A stretch of 64,000 nt of DNA, taken from NCBI RefSeq assembly GCF_020497125.1, contig NC_059072.1:54594697-54658696 (forward strand), written 5' to 3'. The notes under the pieces were generated by a model. The model made no database searches, had not been told where the DNA came from, and worked only from the letters and a program-made list of their open reading frames with translations. This stretch comes from Mauremys mutica. Taxonomy: Eukaryota; Chordata; Testudines; Geoemydidae. The translations under genes and the position numbers were made by a program. Shown one piece after another: positions 36,128 through 48,130 of the stretch. Position 1 is the stretch's first letter; every line of letters begins with the position of its first letter.

Positions 36128-36689
36128 TACTTTGCTGTTTTCTCAAAAACATTTTTTCATGTAAATATTAATTAGTTCACCCAAGCCCTCTCCACAATCC
36201 GAAAGCACATAAAGGTTCTCAGTCTTCTAGGGCATATATGGAATACTTAGTGGATATGTAATGCTATCCCCTTCTTCTGTATCTGTCCTCTGTGTCTCTT
36301 ATTATTTCTTCTGCCAAGTCTTCTTCAAGGTGGACAAAGGTAGAATGTGTGCTCCTAAGAGCTATATGTGACAATCCCACCTGAGTCGTTAGGCGTGCTA
36401 CATATATGTGATGTAAGGGCTATATTGTACTAGGAAGAAAGAGGTAATATGCAACAAGAAAAAAATGCCTACTGTCCTATGTGAAATTAGTTGGTTGTTT
36501 CAGTTCACAAGTTTCTAGTAAATATCCACATCACAAAAAACTACTGTAGCCATTGGCATTTCTCTCCTGGCAAGCTCAGTTGACAGGTCAAGAACTAAAT
36601 GAACTGGAACTGGTCTCTTTAGGGGGAAATCACATTGGCAGAGTAGTATGAGGAAGCTTGCATTGTTTTTGGTTGTGATGTACCTGTTT

Positions 36690-36905
36690 CGTAGAATAAT
36701 GATGATAATAATACCTAACTCTTATATAATGCTTTTCATCCATAATTCCCAAATCACTTTAGAGAGGAGGAATTATGCCCATTATACAGATTAAGATATG
36801 GAGGCACAGAGCGGTGAAGTGACTTGCTTAGGGTCACAACAGGAGGAGTAAGGAATAGAACCCAAGTCTCTTGAGTCCCAGTCCAGTGCTCTATCAGTCA
36901 TTAGT
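36690..36905 (-). mobile_element. MIR-like SINE
   Basis: On the + strand it shows gaggcacagagcggtgaagt, gacttgcttagggtcacaac and gaacccaagtctcttgagtc. These are the MIR core and head in reverse, preceded by an AT-rich tail near 36700. Confidence 0.8.
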
Positions 36906-39900
36906 TGCTAAATACTAAACACAAAGAGTAAGAAGTAGGTCATGGACAGATGGGAAAAAGTGAAATTTGTTGTTACAGATTTCTTTATAAACCAAGCAGT
37001 GTAACTTGGACTGTAAAATTGTTATTAGATGAGAATTGTATGGTATCTGCTCATTTTTGTAATTTAGATTATGATTTGCAGACAGCAGTGGCTCCTTGGG
37101 AGGACATGGTAGACGTTGTTTTGTGCAGCTATCCATTTCTCATATAACATTGCATTAAGTAGAGACCCAGTGTTATTTTATAATTGTCTGCTTATTCAGA
37201 TAACAAACTGTGTTGCACCAAAAAAGATGCGGGGAAAGTATTTTGAATTTTAAAGTTTTTAATTACTTTCTCTGTATACCACTTTGCAGAGGACAGCTGA
37301 GTGCATTAGACTGCTCTGCTGAAGTATGTCCAAGGTTTCCACTGAGCAAAAACATTGGAAGTTTGTGGAGGAGAGTTTTAAAATGGAGGGAATGGAAAAT
37401 TTATACAGAGAAGCTAGTTTATGAAGCAGGAAGAAAGAAGTGGGGATGCGTGGATTGGGATGAGAATGAGAACCAGAGGCACAGCAAGCATGTTCAGAGC
37501 AATATTGAGCTGTTGGCAGAAGGAAGCTGTTAAATAGTTTAAGGGAGCAGACAGTGGCTGATGAAGGCATGGTCAGGCAGATCAGCTGATCTATATCCCT
37601 GTCTCTAAAGGAGTTCTGAGACTCTCTAAAGGTGATTTCCAATAAACTTTTGTCATCAGCCCTCCTTCTTCCCCCCCCCCCAACCCCCACACATACAGGT
37701 GAGTTTGGAGTCATTTGTTTCTGCCTTGGCTGGGTCAAATTTTGGGGAAAACCTGGAATTTTAAAAGAACATAACAATAGGGGAGTGGGCCTGGGTTGAG
37801 AGGAATTGAGTCAATGGTTAAGAGCAAGCAGGAGAAGGAAAGCAGTAGATACGGTGCTGAGGGTGGGATAAACAAGCAGTTAGCTAAAACAGGAGACACC
37901 AAAAAAACACATTAATCTGCAATGCTATTTCCAAAACAATACAACTTTGTCGATTCAGTGGAAGCTAGAAGCATGCCAACTGCTGCTCTAGGGAGAAAAC
38001 AGTTTCCTGAAAAAACAGCTCACTGTATCTTTGTAATCAATGTGTTTGTGAGATTTTGAGGACTACAAGAATCCATGTGTCATGCCTGTTTTGGCAAGCC
38101 TGAGCTCAGAAAGGCATATGTGCTTAACTCCACTCAGAAATCTAGTTAGCAGTTTAGTTTATATCCTCCACCCACAGGCTACTAGGAACATGAGCCTTTC
38201 GCAAAAGCATATTCAGCTTCTGACCTATTTTCTTTCTTGAAAATGAAGTTACAGGACACCTTATCACAGTGATACCAGTACAAGCATAGCTTCCCAAATG
38301 TCTTCTGGCACCAGAAGCAGTGGAATGTATGAAGGGGGAAAAATAATATATTTGTTGGAAATATTTCCTAGTCCACATATCAAGGGTAGAATTAGCACCA
38401 TACTTCCTTCTCATATAAATATAGGGCCTTTGAAGGATGAGGTCCTTCCGTGTGAGCCCTATCATTAGACTGCTGATTTTTAGTTACCCCTAACTTGCAT
38501 GCCAGATATCTCTTACAAACCAGAATGAGCCAAATTCTTCTGCTAATGAGACCCAGACAATGAGATTGCACTGGTGTAAATCTGAGTAGATTTCGTCCCT
38601 GTGTCTTTTGAGAACAAGGAATCAGAAAAGTGACTGTAATCACAGCTTACACTATCAGGACAAGTAGCCACTGTTGAAGTATATGTGCTGTTTGTATTTA
38701 TTATAGTGCAAATGGATATCTTTTGCCATTCCTCATCACCCTTCACTGGGACAAGGGAATTCAGGGAAACTCATTTTCATTTAATATTTTTGTCCACAAT
38801 GAAAGGATTTACAGATATTAAGATCTTTTCGGCTTTTGCAAAGAGAAGAGACAGCAAGGTCTGGCTAAACTGACTCCTCTTTTTCTGAATTACCTGTTAT
38901 CTGTTGTATATTCAGGGTACCTCTTCAGAACCTCTGAAACTCGCATGCCTAATTTTGGGGACCCAAATTTGAAAACTTTGCCCACTGCTTCTGATTTACT
39001 ATACTCACTGGATTTTTATAGTTCCTCCAAATTAGCTTTGTTAGTGCCAAACGTTAAGTCAGCTGCATCATGGGCTGAAGTCTTTTCCTGTGATCTGATG
39101 TTCCTTCAGGGATGAATCCTTTCTTCGGTCAGATGACCAGAGGTACTGTGAAGGATTTGCATTCACCTTTGGGCACACTCTGACAGCAGTCAAAAAGTTA
39201 ACAAAGTGGGAAAGGTCTTTAGAGAGCATCACGTCTCAGAAAGTGTGTACATCACACAGATATTTTTTGCCTTTGGCATGATTTTATAGTCTAAAAGCAT
39301 AAGTAGAGGGCTCATATGATGAAAGTCTTTTGCTTTAAAGTTGGCAAATATTTGGGTGGTGAACCGCATATACACTTTGGAACATCCCTGAGTACTGCTA
39401 TCACAATTTCCAGTCTGTGATTCAGCTCTCTCTGTATTGACGGAGGCAGTTTGTAACCCAGCCAAGCTGAGGTTTCGAGTGAAAACATACAAAGCATTCA
39501 TATCTAATTTGTGGACAGAATCTGCTGATGTCCATGTTCTTTATTTGCTTTGTAAGCTTTCCTTTTACCACTGAGAACCTAGACTCCTATTGAGGTATGG
39601 AAAGCTTTATCACCAACTACAAAAAGCTTGGTTCAGGAGAGCTTCATAGAGAAAGAGAGATATCAAGTGTATGCATTTTTTTATTTTCTGGGTAGATCAC
39701 ATTTTTATCTCCACATTGTTTAGAGTTTCAGCACTGAGCCATTTGCCATAATACATAAGGAAAATTTACAGAAGGTTATTACTGTGGGTCAGTAGATAAA
39801 ACATTACGTAAAATGTTTAATGATATAATTATAAACTTAAATATATTCGAATTAATGTATACGATTAGGAAAACATTTAAATATATTGAATGGAAGGAGC

Positions 39901-40574
39901 AATATGATTAGATCATGTGAATTCTGAGCTATGCAATTGAGACCAAAGCTGTGTGGTTTGGAACAAGTTTTGCTTATGTGTATTTGCAAAACAGGTGATA
40001 CTCAGAGATTCATGGTCTACATGATTCCTCCCAGGATATGTTAAAAGTGAATAAAGTTCAGGCTCAGCCTTGAGGTTTTCTGGACGGGTTTTGTTGTTTC
40101 TATGTTTGTTTTTAATGTGGGGAACTGGAAACGCCAAGAGTTTCCTCCATTGTTTCATCAGGAGGGTGGGGCAGTTGCCCTCTCTCACTTCCATAGAACA
40201 ATGGTATTTGTTCATTCACCCTCTTGGGCAGCACAGGTCAGGCATGACAGGGAAAGAGGAGTTGATGTCTGGAACCAGTCAGTGTTAATTTATGCAATAA
40301 TCTCCATATACTGTGGGGAAACACTACTCTGGAGAGCCTGTAGAGTGATCACCATGAAGCACTCATGGAGGAGCTGCCACGGGAAAAGGGAACAGTATGC
40401 TACAAAACTGGCACCAATCCGGATTCACTTGGCATGTGTATCCTCCACCCACACTGGCAAAGGGGATAATCAGGCCTGTAATGTTAGTGAATGGAAAAGT
40501 GCTTATAGGTATTAATTTAATAACAATTAAAAGCAATAATGGTGCTAATTAGATTTAGACTATGGATTGTAGGA

Positions 40575-41260
40575 AAACAAGAATTAATATACTGGAACAT
40601 ACCAATAGTCCATCTAGTCTACGTGACTATGGCCAATGCCGATGCTTCAGAGGAGAAATCAATACTGCACATGGCACGCGAATTTACTACATTGTGACCT
40701 GGAGTTTCTTCTTCACACTAGATACCAGTGAAGTATAGAACTAACTTCATGTGCTATTCTTTTCCATATGTGTGTAATCCTCCTTTGTACCCAATTAACT
40801 GATTACTTCAGTAGCGTCCTTAAAGAGAGAGTTCCTATGTTTCACCCCCAAAAAGTTATTTTTAAATTTTTGCTGCATGTTAATTTAATTCACTGGCTTG
40901 TTTGTTCTATTATCATTGGAGGTTCCCGATAAGACACCTCTCTACTTTTCTTTTGTATACCTGTATTCTATCCCGACTCCTCTTACACTTCTTCTTTCCA
41001 AATTGCTATAAATTTATCCTTTGTCATTTTGATCTCCAAGTATGGCTGTTCTCAACTGACATTCTTGTTTCAGAGTATTTACAAAATGTTTACATTTTAT
41101 TTTTTGTTTTCCTGTTTTCAGTCAAGAGACATAAACCTGAACCTTGTAAGTGTCCATTACATCCACTGTGGTGTTAACTGCTTAAGCATTTCTAACTTCA
41201 GAACCATATGGAATCCCAAACAATTTTTGCTTGCATTGAAGGTTTATACCTTTCCCTAAC
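40575..41260 (-). mobile_element. Diverged turtle-type CR1, 3' part
   Basis: Near 40600-40660, 'agtccatctagtctacgtga' and 'ggccaatgccgatgcttcag' are a worn minus-strand copy of the tail seen at 15425-15675. Text to about 41260 fits the region upstream in the element only weakly. The outer limit is uncertain. Confidence 0.5.
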
Positions 41261-41845
41261 CTTTTGATGAGAGAAACCCCCACAAATAACCATTACTTCT
41301 AAATGTAATTCTACCAAAATTGGTTTTTACATATTTTTTTTATTTTGAATGCTGCCACTAAGCTTCTGACTGTGAAGTTTCATGATTGCAAGGAGCTATT
41401 TCAGTGTTCGTTTTCCATAGGAAAATGCAGTTTCTGAACAATCTGGAGTGAGTTAGGAGAGTTAAATGTTAATCATTCCAATGTGGTGTGATATCAATCC
41501 AGCTGTTAATCTTTTGTAACATTTTACCTTGCATGAAAGAACTTTAGATATATTTTGAAAGGATGATTAGGGTTTTTATGAAAATATTTTAAAGTCTAAC
41601 ACGTGTGTAATGCTGTGATTTACTTCAGTAATCCTTTTCTAAATAAGCTACAGAATACATTTGCAAACTAGCATCTGCAAATAAATGAATTATTTTTAAA
41701 CATTGTGTACATGTATTATTTAACATAAAATATTGCGCATAATTGTGTCTGTTTAGGGAGGTCCATTTCTTACAGTGTTTTGCAGGTGCAACTCGTGGTG
41801 TTGGATTTTGACTGATGTAACAAAGAGCAGTATTTTACCCACTCC

Positions 41846-41911
41846 GTGTGTGTGTGTGTGTGTGTGTATGTATGTGGGTGTGGGTGTGTGTATATATATA
41901 TGTATATATGA
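41846..41911 (+). repeat. (GT)n/(TA)n microsatellite
   Basis: About 11 GT units, then variant gtat and gtgg units, and a short (TA) run. Confidence 0.95.
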
Positions 41912-42969
41912 AATTATTATAGATGCTGCAGATAACAATGCATATGGTTAAAGTTGACTGACACTTCCCATTATAAAAGCCTGTTTTCAGTTGGTCATAA
42001 TTTTGCCAAATTTAACCATATGTTAAATTCCCATGTTAAAAAACAATTCTTATAGCTGTTAGGTTGTGAAACTCTATGACCTCCATGTTTTGAAACAGGG
42101 ACTTGAAAATTTGCAGGGGGGTTATCTCTGTGGCAGGGATGTACCTTTGCTGTTCATCTGAACAAGTCCCAAATTTGGCAAAGTTATTAGCCTTTGATTA
42201 TTACCCAAATTAGTGAACACATTTTATATTCACTTCTCTTTGCTTCAATTTCGCCTCATTAAAATGGGGATAAAACTACCACCTCACCTGACAAGTGTAT
42301 TTTGAAAACAAATTAATTCATGTTTGTGAAGTACTCAGATACTATAATGAGGAAAATTAATAATTCTTTCTTTAGAGCAGGATTTGAATAATAATCAGTA
42401 AATAAGGCTTGGCCCACACATTGAACAAGCAAGATATAACAAAATATAGAATAGCTTCTCGTTCAGTGAGTACTTGTCCATTCTGTTCAGTGAATGAGGC
42501 AGAGGTACTGTGAACAAAATAATATGTGATCATGGAATTAAAAAGTGTATTATAATATGCACAAACGGAGTAAATTAAGGTTAAACAGGCAGCCTTATGT
42601 ATGGCTTTTCCTAACTTTTGAATGCTTGACTTTGACCTCATTGTTCTTTTAATGTATTTTTAAATGCACAAAATGAGTGCATGGATTCTGTTTATTTTAC
42701 ACCCTCATTAATGGGTCATAAAGTCCTGGAGAATTTTTCAGAATACATTGTGTTTTACTCTTGAAGTCAGTAGGAGTTTTGCCTGAATAAAATACATTTT
42801 TTTGGTCAAAGACACCCATTGAACCTAGTAATGCATTGAATAATAGTCACTTTGAAAAAGAAGTAGATTCCATGAAAGAGTAGTATCCACTACTTAGTTC
42901 ATAATAAAAAGTCAGATCGCAATGAAATAAAATTCTTAAGGTAACTAAAAGAGTAGGATTTTCTGCCAG

Positions 42970-43400
42970 AGTCAGAAATGCTTGTGTACCAGGATGTCCT
43001 GACTCAGGAGCTAGCTCAGCACCCTGTCACTCAACTCCCCACCAGGTTATATTAATTGAAAGACAGGCAGTTGGAAGAGAAGCCCAGTTAGCGGCTGGAG
43101 ATACAACTGAAGGTCTAATTGGATGGAAGTATCCCCAGCGGCTAGGATTATATAAGCAGAAAGGAAGGAAGAGCTACAGGAGAGTAAGAAGCCTGAAGGA
43201 AGAGAGAAGTAGGCAGGATTGGCTGCTACTAGTAGAGTACTCTTTCCCAGAAGCAAGTGGTGAAGAAGGCTATGGATTGTAAATATAAAATATAACAAAA
43301 CACAGTGGTGGTTGAGAAGAGCTGGAGTAGTTGTGGTCTGAGATTAAGGCTGAAAAGGACTCTCAGGGCCTGAGCCTGCTTAAGAGGTTGTTTCTACATT
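42970..43400 (+). repeat. LTR-like stretch, unclassified
   Basis: It has GA-rich text with a TATA-like ggattatataagcag near 43145 and resembles the U3-R style of the elements at 17033-17670 and 12460-13129. No clear ends or target duplication are visible. Confidence 0.3.
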
Positions 43401-44657
43401 GCTGTGTTTAGTAGATAACATTGCATGAAACACTGTCATTCACATAACTTACCTATGCGAACCTTAGTAAAAATCTCACTTCCTACAAAATGTTATTGCG
43501 AGCTCTCACTGCAGATTAGTATATTTATACCATTTACATTCATAACTTTTGCCCTTTGAATTAAATTTTGTTTAGAATTACTATGTTTATCCTGTGGAGA
43601 CAGAAGTCAACTTTCCATGCTAACATCTGGATTTGCTATCTTATAATTATACTGTCCTTACATGAGCTGAGATATTACACTATCAGTTTAATGATCTATT
43701 AATATACAAATGTAAAATTAACACTTTTCAGTGAAAAAAACTAGTCTATGGAGCAATAATATGAAACATAAAAATCAGCTCAAAATTTGTGACAAAAAAT
43801 ATTCACCCAGAAACCCCGTTTTCAACTTTCATTTTAGGCAGAAAAATGTAGAGGCAGTTTGTTCTAGGCTGACTTTGTGTCTCACAGACTGAATGCTTGC
43901 ATGAACAGATTCAAAGGAGTAAGACTTCCAGAACATTATCTGGAGGAATTTTAGTTCTAGTTTTTTCTCCATAAACCTGCTTGATTCCAGTTTAAAGTAA
44001 GTGGGAGTTACACTGAGAAGACAATAGGCTACGCAGCACAGTGCAAAGATAGTGTATGTGTGGTTTTCAGATTGTGAGCCTGATTATCATAGCAGATCCC
44101 TTACTAGATGGCCAGGGAGAGCTGTTGGCAGGTATTACAAGTGGGTCCGTTTACTCCTCTTATTTGTCTGGAATTGTGAGGAAAGCTGCAGGCTACTCCA
44201 GAGAGAGCAAAGGTAGTTATACAGAATGAGGGAGGAGGGAATGTACATACATTTCATTTTTTCCCCCTGAGGCAGATAACAAGAAAAATGTTTAAAACAA
44301 AATGTTATCGTTCATTTTGTTTGATCTTACACATGCGATGCAAATAAATAATTGCCCTGTTCAGTAGCTACATATTTGAAGTGCTGAGGGCTTAAAATAC
44401 CAAGTATTATGTACTTTAATTAAATTCTATAATGTTGTTTCTGAAACCGAAAACAATACGTAGATATAAAATGATATAGATAATTAATATCAACTACTGA
44501 ACATTTTATGCCATTTGCGTATTTGTAGTATACTGTACCAGTAATCACCATTACGTATACGCATTGTTTACACTGTACTCTTCATAGATGTGTGTTGCTT
44601 TATACACCATATGACTGTTACCTGTATACAGGTTCTATTGTATGTTAGTAGGAAACA

Positions 44658-44780
44658 AAGGGTGACCAGATGTCCCGTTTTTAAAGGGACAGTCCTGTGT
44701 TTAGGCCCCCCTGTAGGTGTCCTGACTTTTTCTTAAAAACAGGCAAATTGTCCCATATTTTCTATTTCCCCCACATCAGT
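44658..44780 (+). mobile_element. hAT-type MITE, left part
   Basis: It starts gggtgaccagatgtcccg, followed by the short palindrome gtcccgtttttaaagggac. This is a common vertebrate hAT MITE terminus. The right terminal repeat (gtctggtcaccct) was not found, so the copy is truncated or diverged. GC-rich sequence to about 45200 is unclassified. Confidence 0.6.
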
Positions 44781-45601
44781 ACTGGCGGGTCCTGCTGCTG
44801 GCCAGATCCCTGCTTGCCAGCCATTCACCCACCAGTGGTAAGTGTGGGGTCCAGTGGCCGACTATGCGGGTGGGTGTGCAAAGCTGGTGGCGGGGTGAAG
44901 ATGTAGTGCATGAGCCGGCCACTCCCCCTGCTGGTCCATCAGCGCAGCCCCCACTGGGTGCCGGCTCCCAGTATGGAGGGTTTCCATGTAAAGGTGGGTA
45001 TCCATGTAAAGGTGATACAGCCTGGAGTTGAAGATCTTTAGCCAAATGTGATGCTATTGAGAGGGCAGTGTAGCCTCTAGGTCTTGAACAGGCTTGTCCT
45101 CTCCTTGTGGCATCCCAGGGAGGCAGAAGATAGTGCCATGGAGGCAGCTGATCCATACGTATATTTCTGGGGCCTGATCTGGGCCAATATATGGGGCAGA
45201 TCTTTTCTGACATGGATATAGATTGTGGTGTTATCCACTACTGGGTTTTTTCTATATCTATGCTTAATTCCACAATAATTTAAGTAATATTGGAAAATAA
45301 CTTAAAAGTGAATCATGCAAAATTCTAGGCTAAAACTATTGTAAACCAGTGTTTTCATGTCGCAGTGGTACATGTGCACAAAGTGCAGTACTGGCTAGTG
45401 AAAAAGTTTTTAGTTTCAGAACATTTGGATTTTCAGCTCTATTAAAAAGCAACTTTTCAAGAAATACTGAGTAGTTTCCACTGCTACAATATAAATAAAT
45501 CAAGCATTTCTTTGAGGGATTTAATCGTCTCATTTCTGTCCTGAAAGTGAGCACTTGTTAGTCATGAGTGACAATCACTGTATATCAAATGATAGAGGGG
45601 G

Positions 45602-45620
45602 GTGTGTGTGTGTGTGTGTG
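45602..45620 (+). repeat. (GT)n microsatellite
   Basis: About nine GT units, 52 bases before the Ig6 second-half exon at 45672. It could sit near the branch-point region. Confidence 0.95.
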
Positions 45621-45671
45621 TATTCCAAATAAAGAAAATTATTAATCTAAATGATATGATTTTTGTAACAG

Positions 45672-45792
45672 ATAAAGAACAATGGTGAAATGCGTATTAA
45701 AAATGTGCAGCTGCAGCATGCTGGAAGATACACGTGCACAGCACAGACAATTGTTGACAACTCCTCAGCTTCAGCTGACCTAGTTGTAAGAG
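45672..45792 (+). CDS. CNTN1: CNTN1 exon: second half of Ig-like domain 6
   Basis: The acceptor tttttgtaacag ends at 45671. The exon starts in phase 0 and reads [18 protein letters not shown], then [24 protein letters not shown] supplies the second Ig6 cysteine. NSS is a possible N-glycosylation site that is also present in remembered mammalian contactin-1. The exon ends with one base of the Gly codon that opens the linker into FN3-1, before the strong donor gtaaga. The acceptor is A-rich close to the junction and comparatively weak. Confidence 0.96.
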
Positions 45793-46625
45793 GTAAGATT
45801 TTTCAAGCTAAAATAATTAGACATTTTGCTCTCTCTCATGTAGGTTAGCAGAGTGGTGGGAGTTGTTGTTTTTTCTTCATTAAAACAATTTTATTTCTCA
45901 TCAAGAATTGATGGGGATTAAAATTAGATTAAAATTAAAATTAATATTTGAACACCTTACAATCTACTCATGATTGTTATTGTGGAAGATATTTAAATGT
46001 GTGTGTTCTGTTAGTATATCCAGTGTGCTTCTAATGCATTTCCTGTATAAGAATAAAGATTCATTATCATGTATTTTTCCCGATATAATATTTTTTAGAC
46101 AACTTAATTTGGCGTCCACTTTTATATAACAAAACTTTTCAAAATAGAGTGAGGAAATGATGTCATTCCTGTTTGTCTACTGCATTCTGAAACAGCCATT
46201 CATAATGCTTCACTGAGTTGTATATTGTGCATGAAACAAAACATTACAATAAAAGTCCTGCTGATGTTTAAATGATTGAACCAAGGAAATTTGGAGTGAA
46301 GGCTATCACTCCATCATTAACTCATCCCTCTCTCCCTAAGTATTGCCGACAGCAACAGCATCTCTGAAGTGCTGATGCTCTGGAATGTCAGTATTTCAAA
46401 AGTGACGTACCTGATGCATGGGGCAGCACAGGCAGTATGTTTTGCCCCACTTACCAGGTATGTTAGACAGCAGTATGGTAGTTAAAGGACAGTTTATGCC
46501 TTGATTCTGAATTTCCTTCATTTTTAGAGTCTGGTAAGTTTTAACATTGTTGTAACTTCTTTAATTCAATTTCCTTTGGTCAGTAACAGTAAATGAAGTT
46601 TCTATTGACACTGTAACAGTAGAGT

Positions 46626-47052
46626 CAGAGCTGTCCCTTGGTACAGTGAATCAGGGTGACCCTCCAGGCCCCGTGCTTTGAGGGGCCCCGCACGCAGGCG
46701 AGCGGGGTGAGGAGGAGAATGGGGAGGCGAGCGGCAGGCAGGCGGGGGGGCAAGGAGGAGCCCCTCTACCAGAACTTCCCTCTCCCTCAGCGCTTCCTTC
46801 CTGCTGGTGGGCCCCGCCGACCAGTGCCTTCCCCTCCCTTTCAGTGCCTACCGCCTGCTGTGGATCAGATGTTTCACGGCATCAGGAGGTGCTGGGGAGG
46901 TGGGGAGAGGAGCGAGGGCACAGCTGCTCGGGGGAGGGGGCGGAACTGGGCGGGGATGGGAGGAGGCAGGGTGGGGCCTTGGGGGAAGGAGTGGAGTTGG
47001 GTTGGGTCCTGGGCGGAGCCGGGGCCCCACACCTCCCTTAGGGACAGCCCTG
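46626..47052. mobile_element. GC-rich hAT MITE with 8-bp target duplication
   Basis: The left end is cagagctgtcccttgg. The right end reads back as cagggctgtccctaaggg. The flanks carry a perfect 8-bp duplication AGTAGAGT (46618-46625 and 47053-47060), the hAT signature. Length is 427 bp, much richer in G+C than the intron around it. Open frames inside (such as 46656-47057) are compositional artefacts. Confidence 0.88.
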
Positions 47053-47699
47053 AGTAGAGTAGATATAATTTCAATTGGATGAATATACTGACATTACAGA
47101 AGATTCCTTTGGAAGGAAAGGAATAGTCCATTTATATGGCTTAATATAACGAAAATAGTAGGCAACACTTTTTTTAAAATAAGAGAATATCCTGTTGGAT
47201 ATATTTCTCCTGCAAACCCAGTATGTGGGGAGTAGAATTATTACCATTCACATAGTGAAAGACTATGAAAGACACGACCACCAATGTTGCATTCGGTGTA
47301 CAGGTTCTACAGGATTGCGTGGTTCCCCCCCCCCCCCGACCCCTTGACATCAGCAGGACTCTGGGAGTGCTCAACACTTAGCAGATGGTGCTGAACACCG
47401 AGCCATGTCTGGTCAATGTGATGAAAGTGGCGTTGCCACTACAGTGTCAGTGGAGAAGCGTGACGATAAAACAGTCCACAGATCAGTGGTAATACAGAGC
47501 CAGGTGAAATAGTATACATGTCTCATAGGTGAAGTATTACAACAAAAGCCACTGTACATGGAATCGCCTCTAAATGTTTTCCCTTTCCCACAAACAGTAC
47601 ATCCATTTATCTGGATTAATGTTGCATCCCTTCTGACATCACAGTTAGGATAGTGGAACTGCTGAGGTGATCAGGAGATATGATGATGTCAGTAGGGGT

Positions 47700-48130
47700 T
47701 TTACAGTGTTCTGAAGACCATACCATTGAATCAGTTATCTGAATGGTTTAACACTGAATCACACAGGTGACAAAAGCACCCCATAAAAGGTACCAAAGAA
47801 GAGGGCCTTGGGGCAGATGCATCTTCTCCCAGCACCACTGATTGAAAGAGTTCCATAAAAACAAATGGAACCACTGTAGAACAATCCTGTCCAGCTCACT
47901 CTTTGCAGTTGGGCTAGCAGAACATTGTGATCACTCATATTAAAAGCAGGTGATAGATCTAGCAGTACCAGTAAGAAGAGTTGTTTGGCATCAGTCTTCA
48001 CAAACAGGGCCATGACAGTCAGGAACAAGAAACTCTGAACTTATTCAGCTGATGACCTTTTCAGTCACCGTCTCTGGGAAAGGATGGTTCAAGGTATGTC
48101 TTTGATGTCAAGAGATGGACTTTTAACAAA
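47700..48130 (-). mobile_element. L2-like LINE reverse-transcriptase fragment
   Basis: The minus-strand frame at 47759-48028 contains LLVLLDLSPAFNMSDHNVLL, a worn version of the LDLSAAFDTVDH motif of L2-like RTs. Further on is ALFFGTFYGVLLS, where PLLF..Y..LL is expected. It is old and broken. Confidence 0.6.

Larger units (their letters stand above)
21848..45671 (+). other. CNTN1: CNTN1 intron inside Ig6 (23.8 kb)
   Basis: The longest intron here. In order it contains an ERV-type solo LTR (22562-23007), a CR1 tail (23070-23222), a CR1 RT remnant (26035-27755), a CTCF-like motif (28111-28124), a decayed Myb/SANT-like transposon gene (29090-30750), a CR1 inside a MIR-like SINE (31885-34440), a Tigger-like MITE (35932-36127), a MIR (36690-36905), a diverged CR1 (40575-41260), an LTR-like stretch (42970-43400) and an hAT MITE (44658-44780). 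No exon with contactin coding was found in it. Stretches not listed (24200-25960, 28130-29080, 34440-35930, 36910-40570, 41270-42960, 43400-44650) show nothing I can classify. Confidence 0.85.

Noticed and set aside
37210..37777. Open frames on both strands, one of 172 codons
   Set aside because: I looked for a processed pseudogene or transposase. Neither strand gives recognisable motifs, and a poly-C run falls in the middle.
46656..47131. Five overlapping open frames in a GC-rich block
   Set aside because: The block is a hAT MITE with an exact 8-bp duplication. The frames are low-complexity Gly/Pro/Arg text from base composition.
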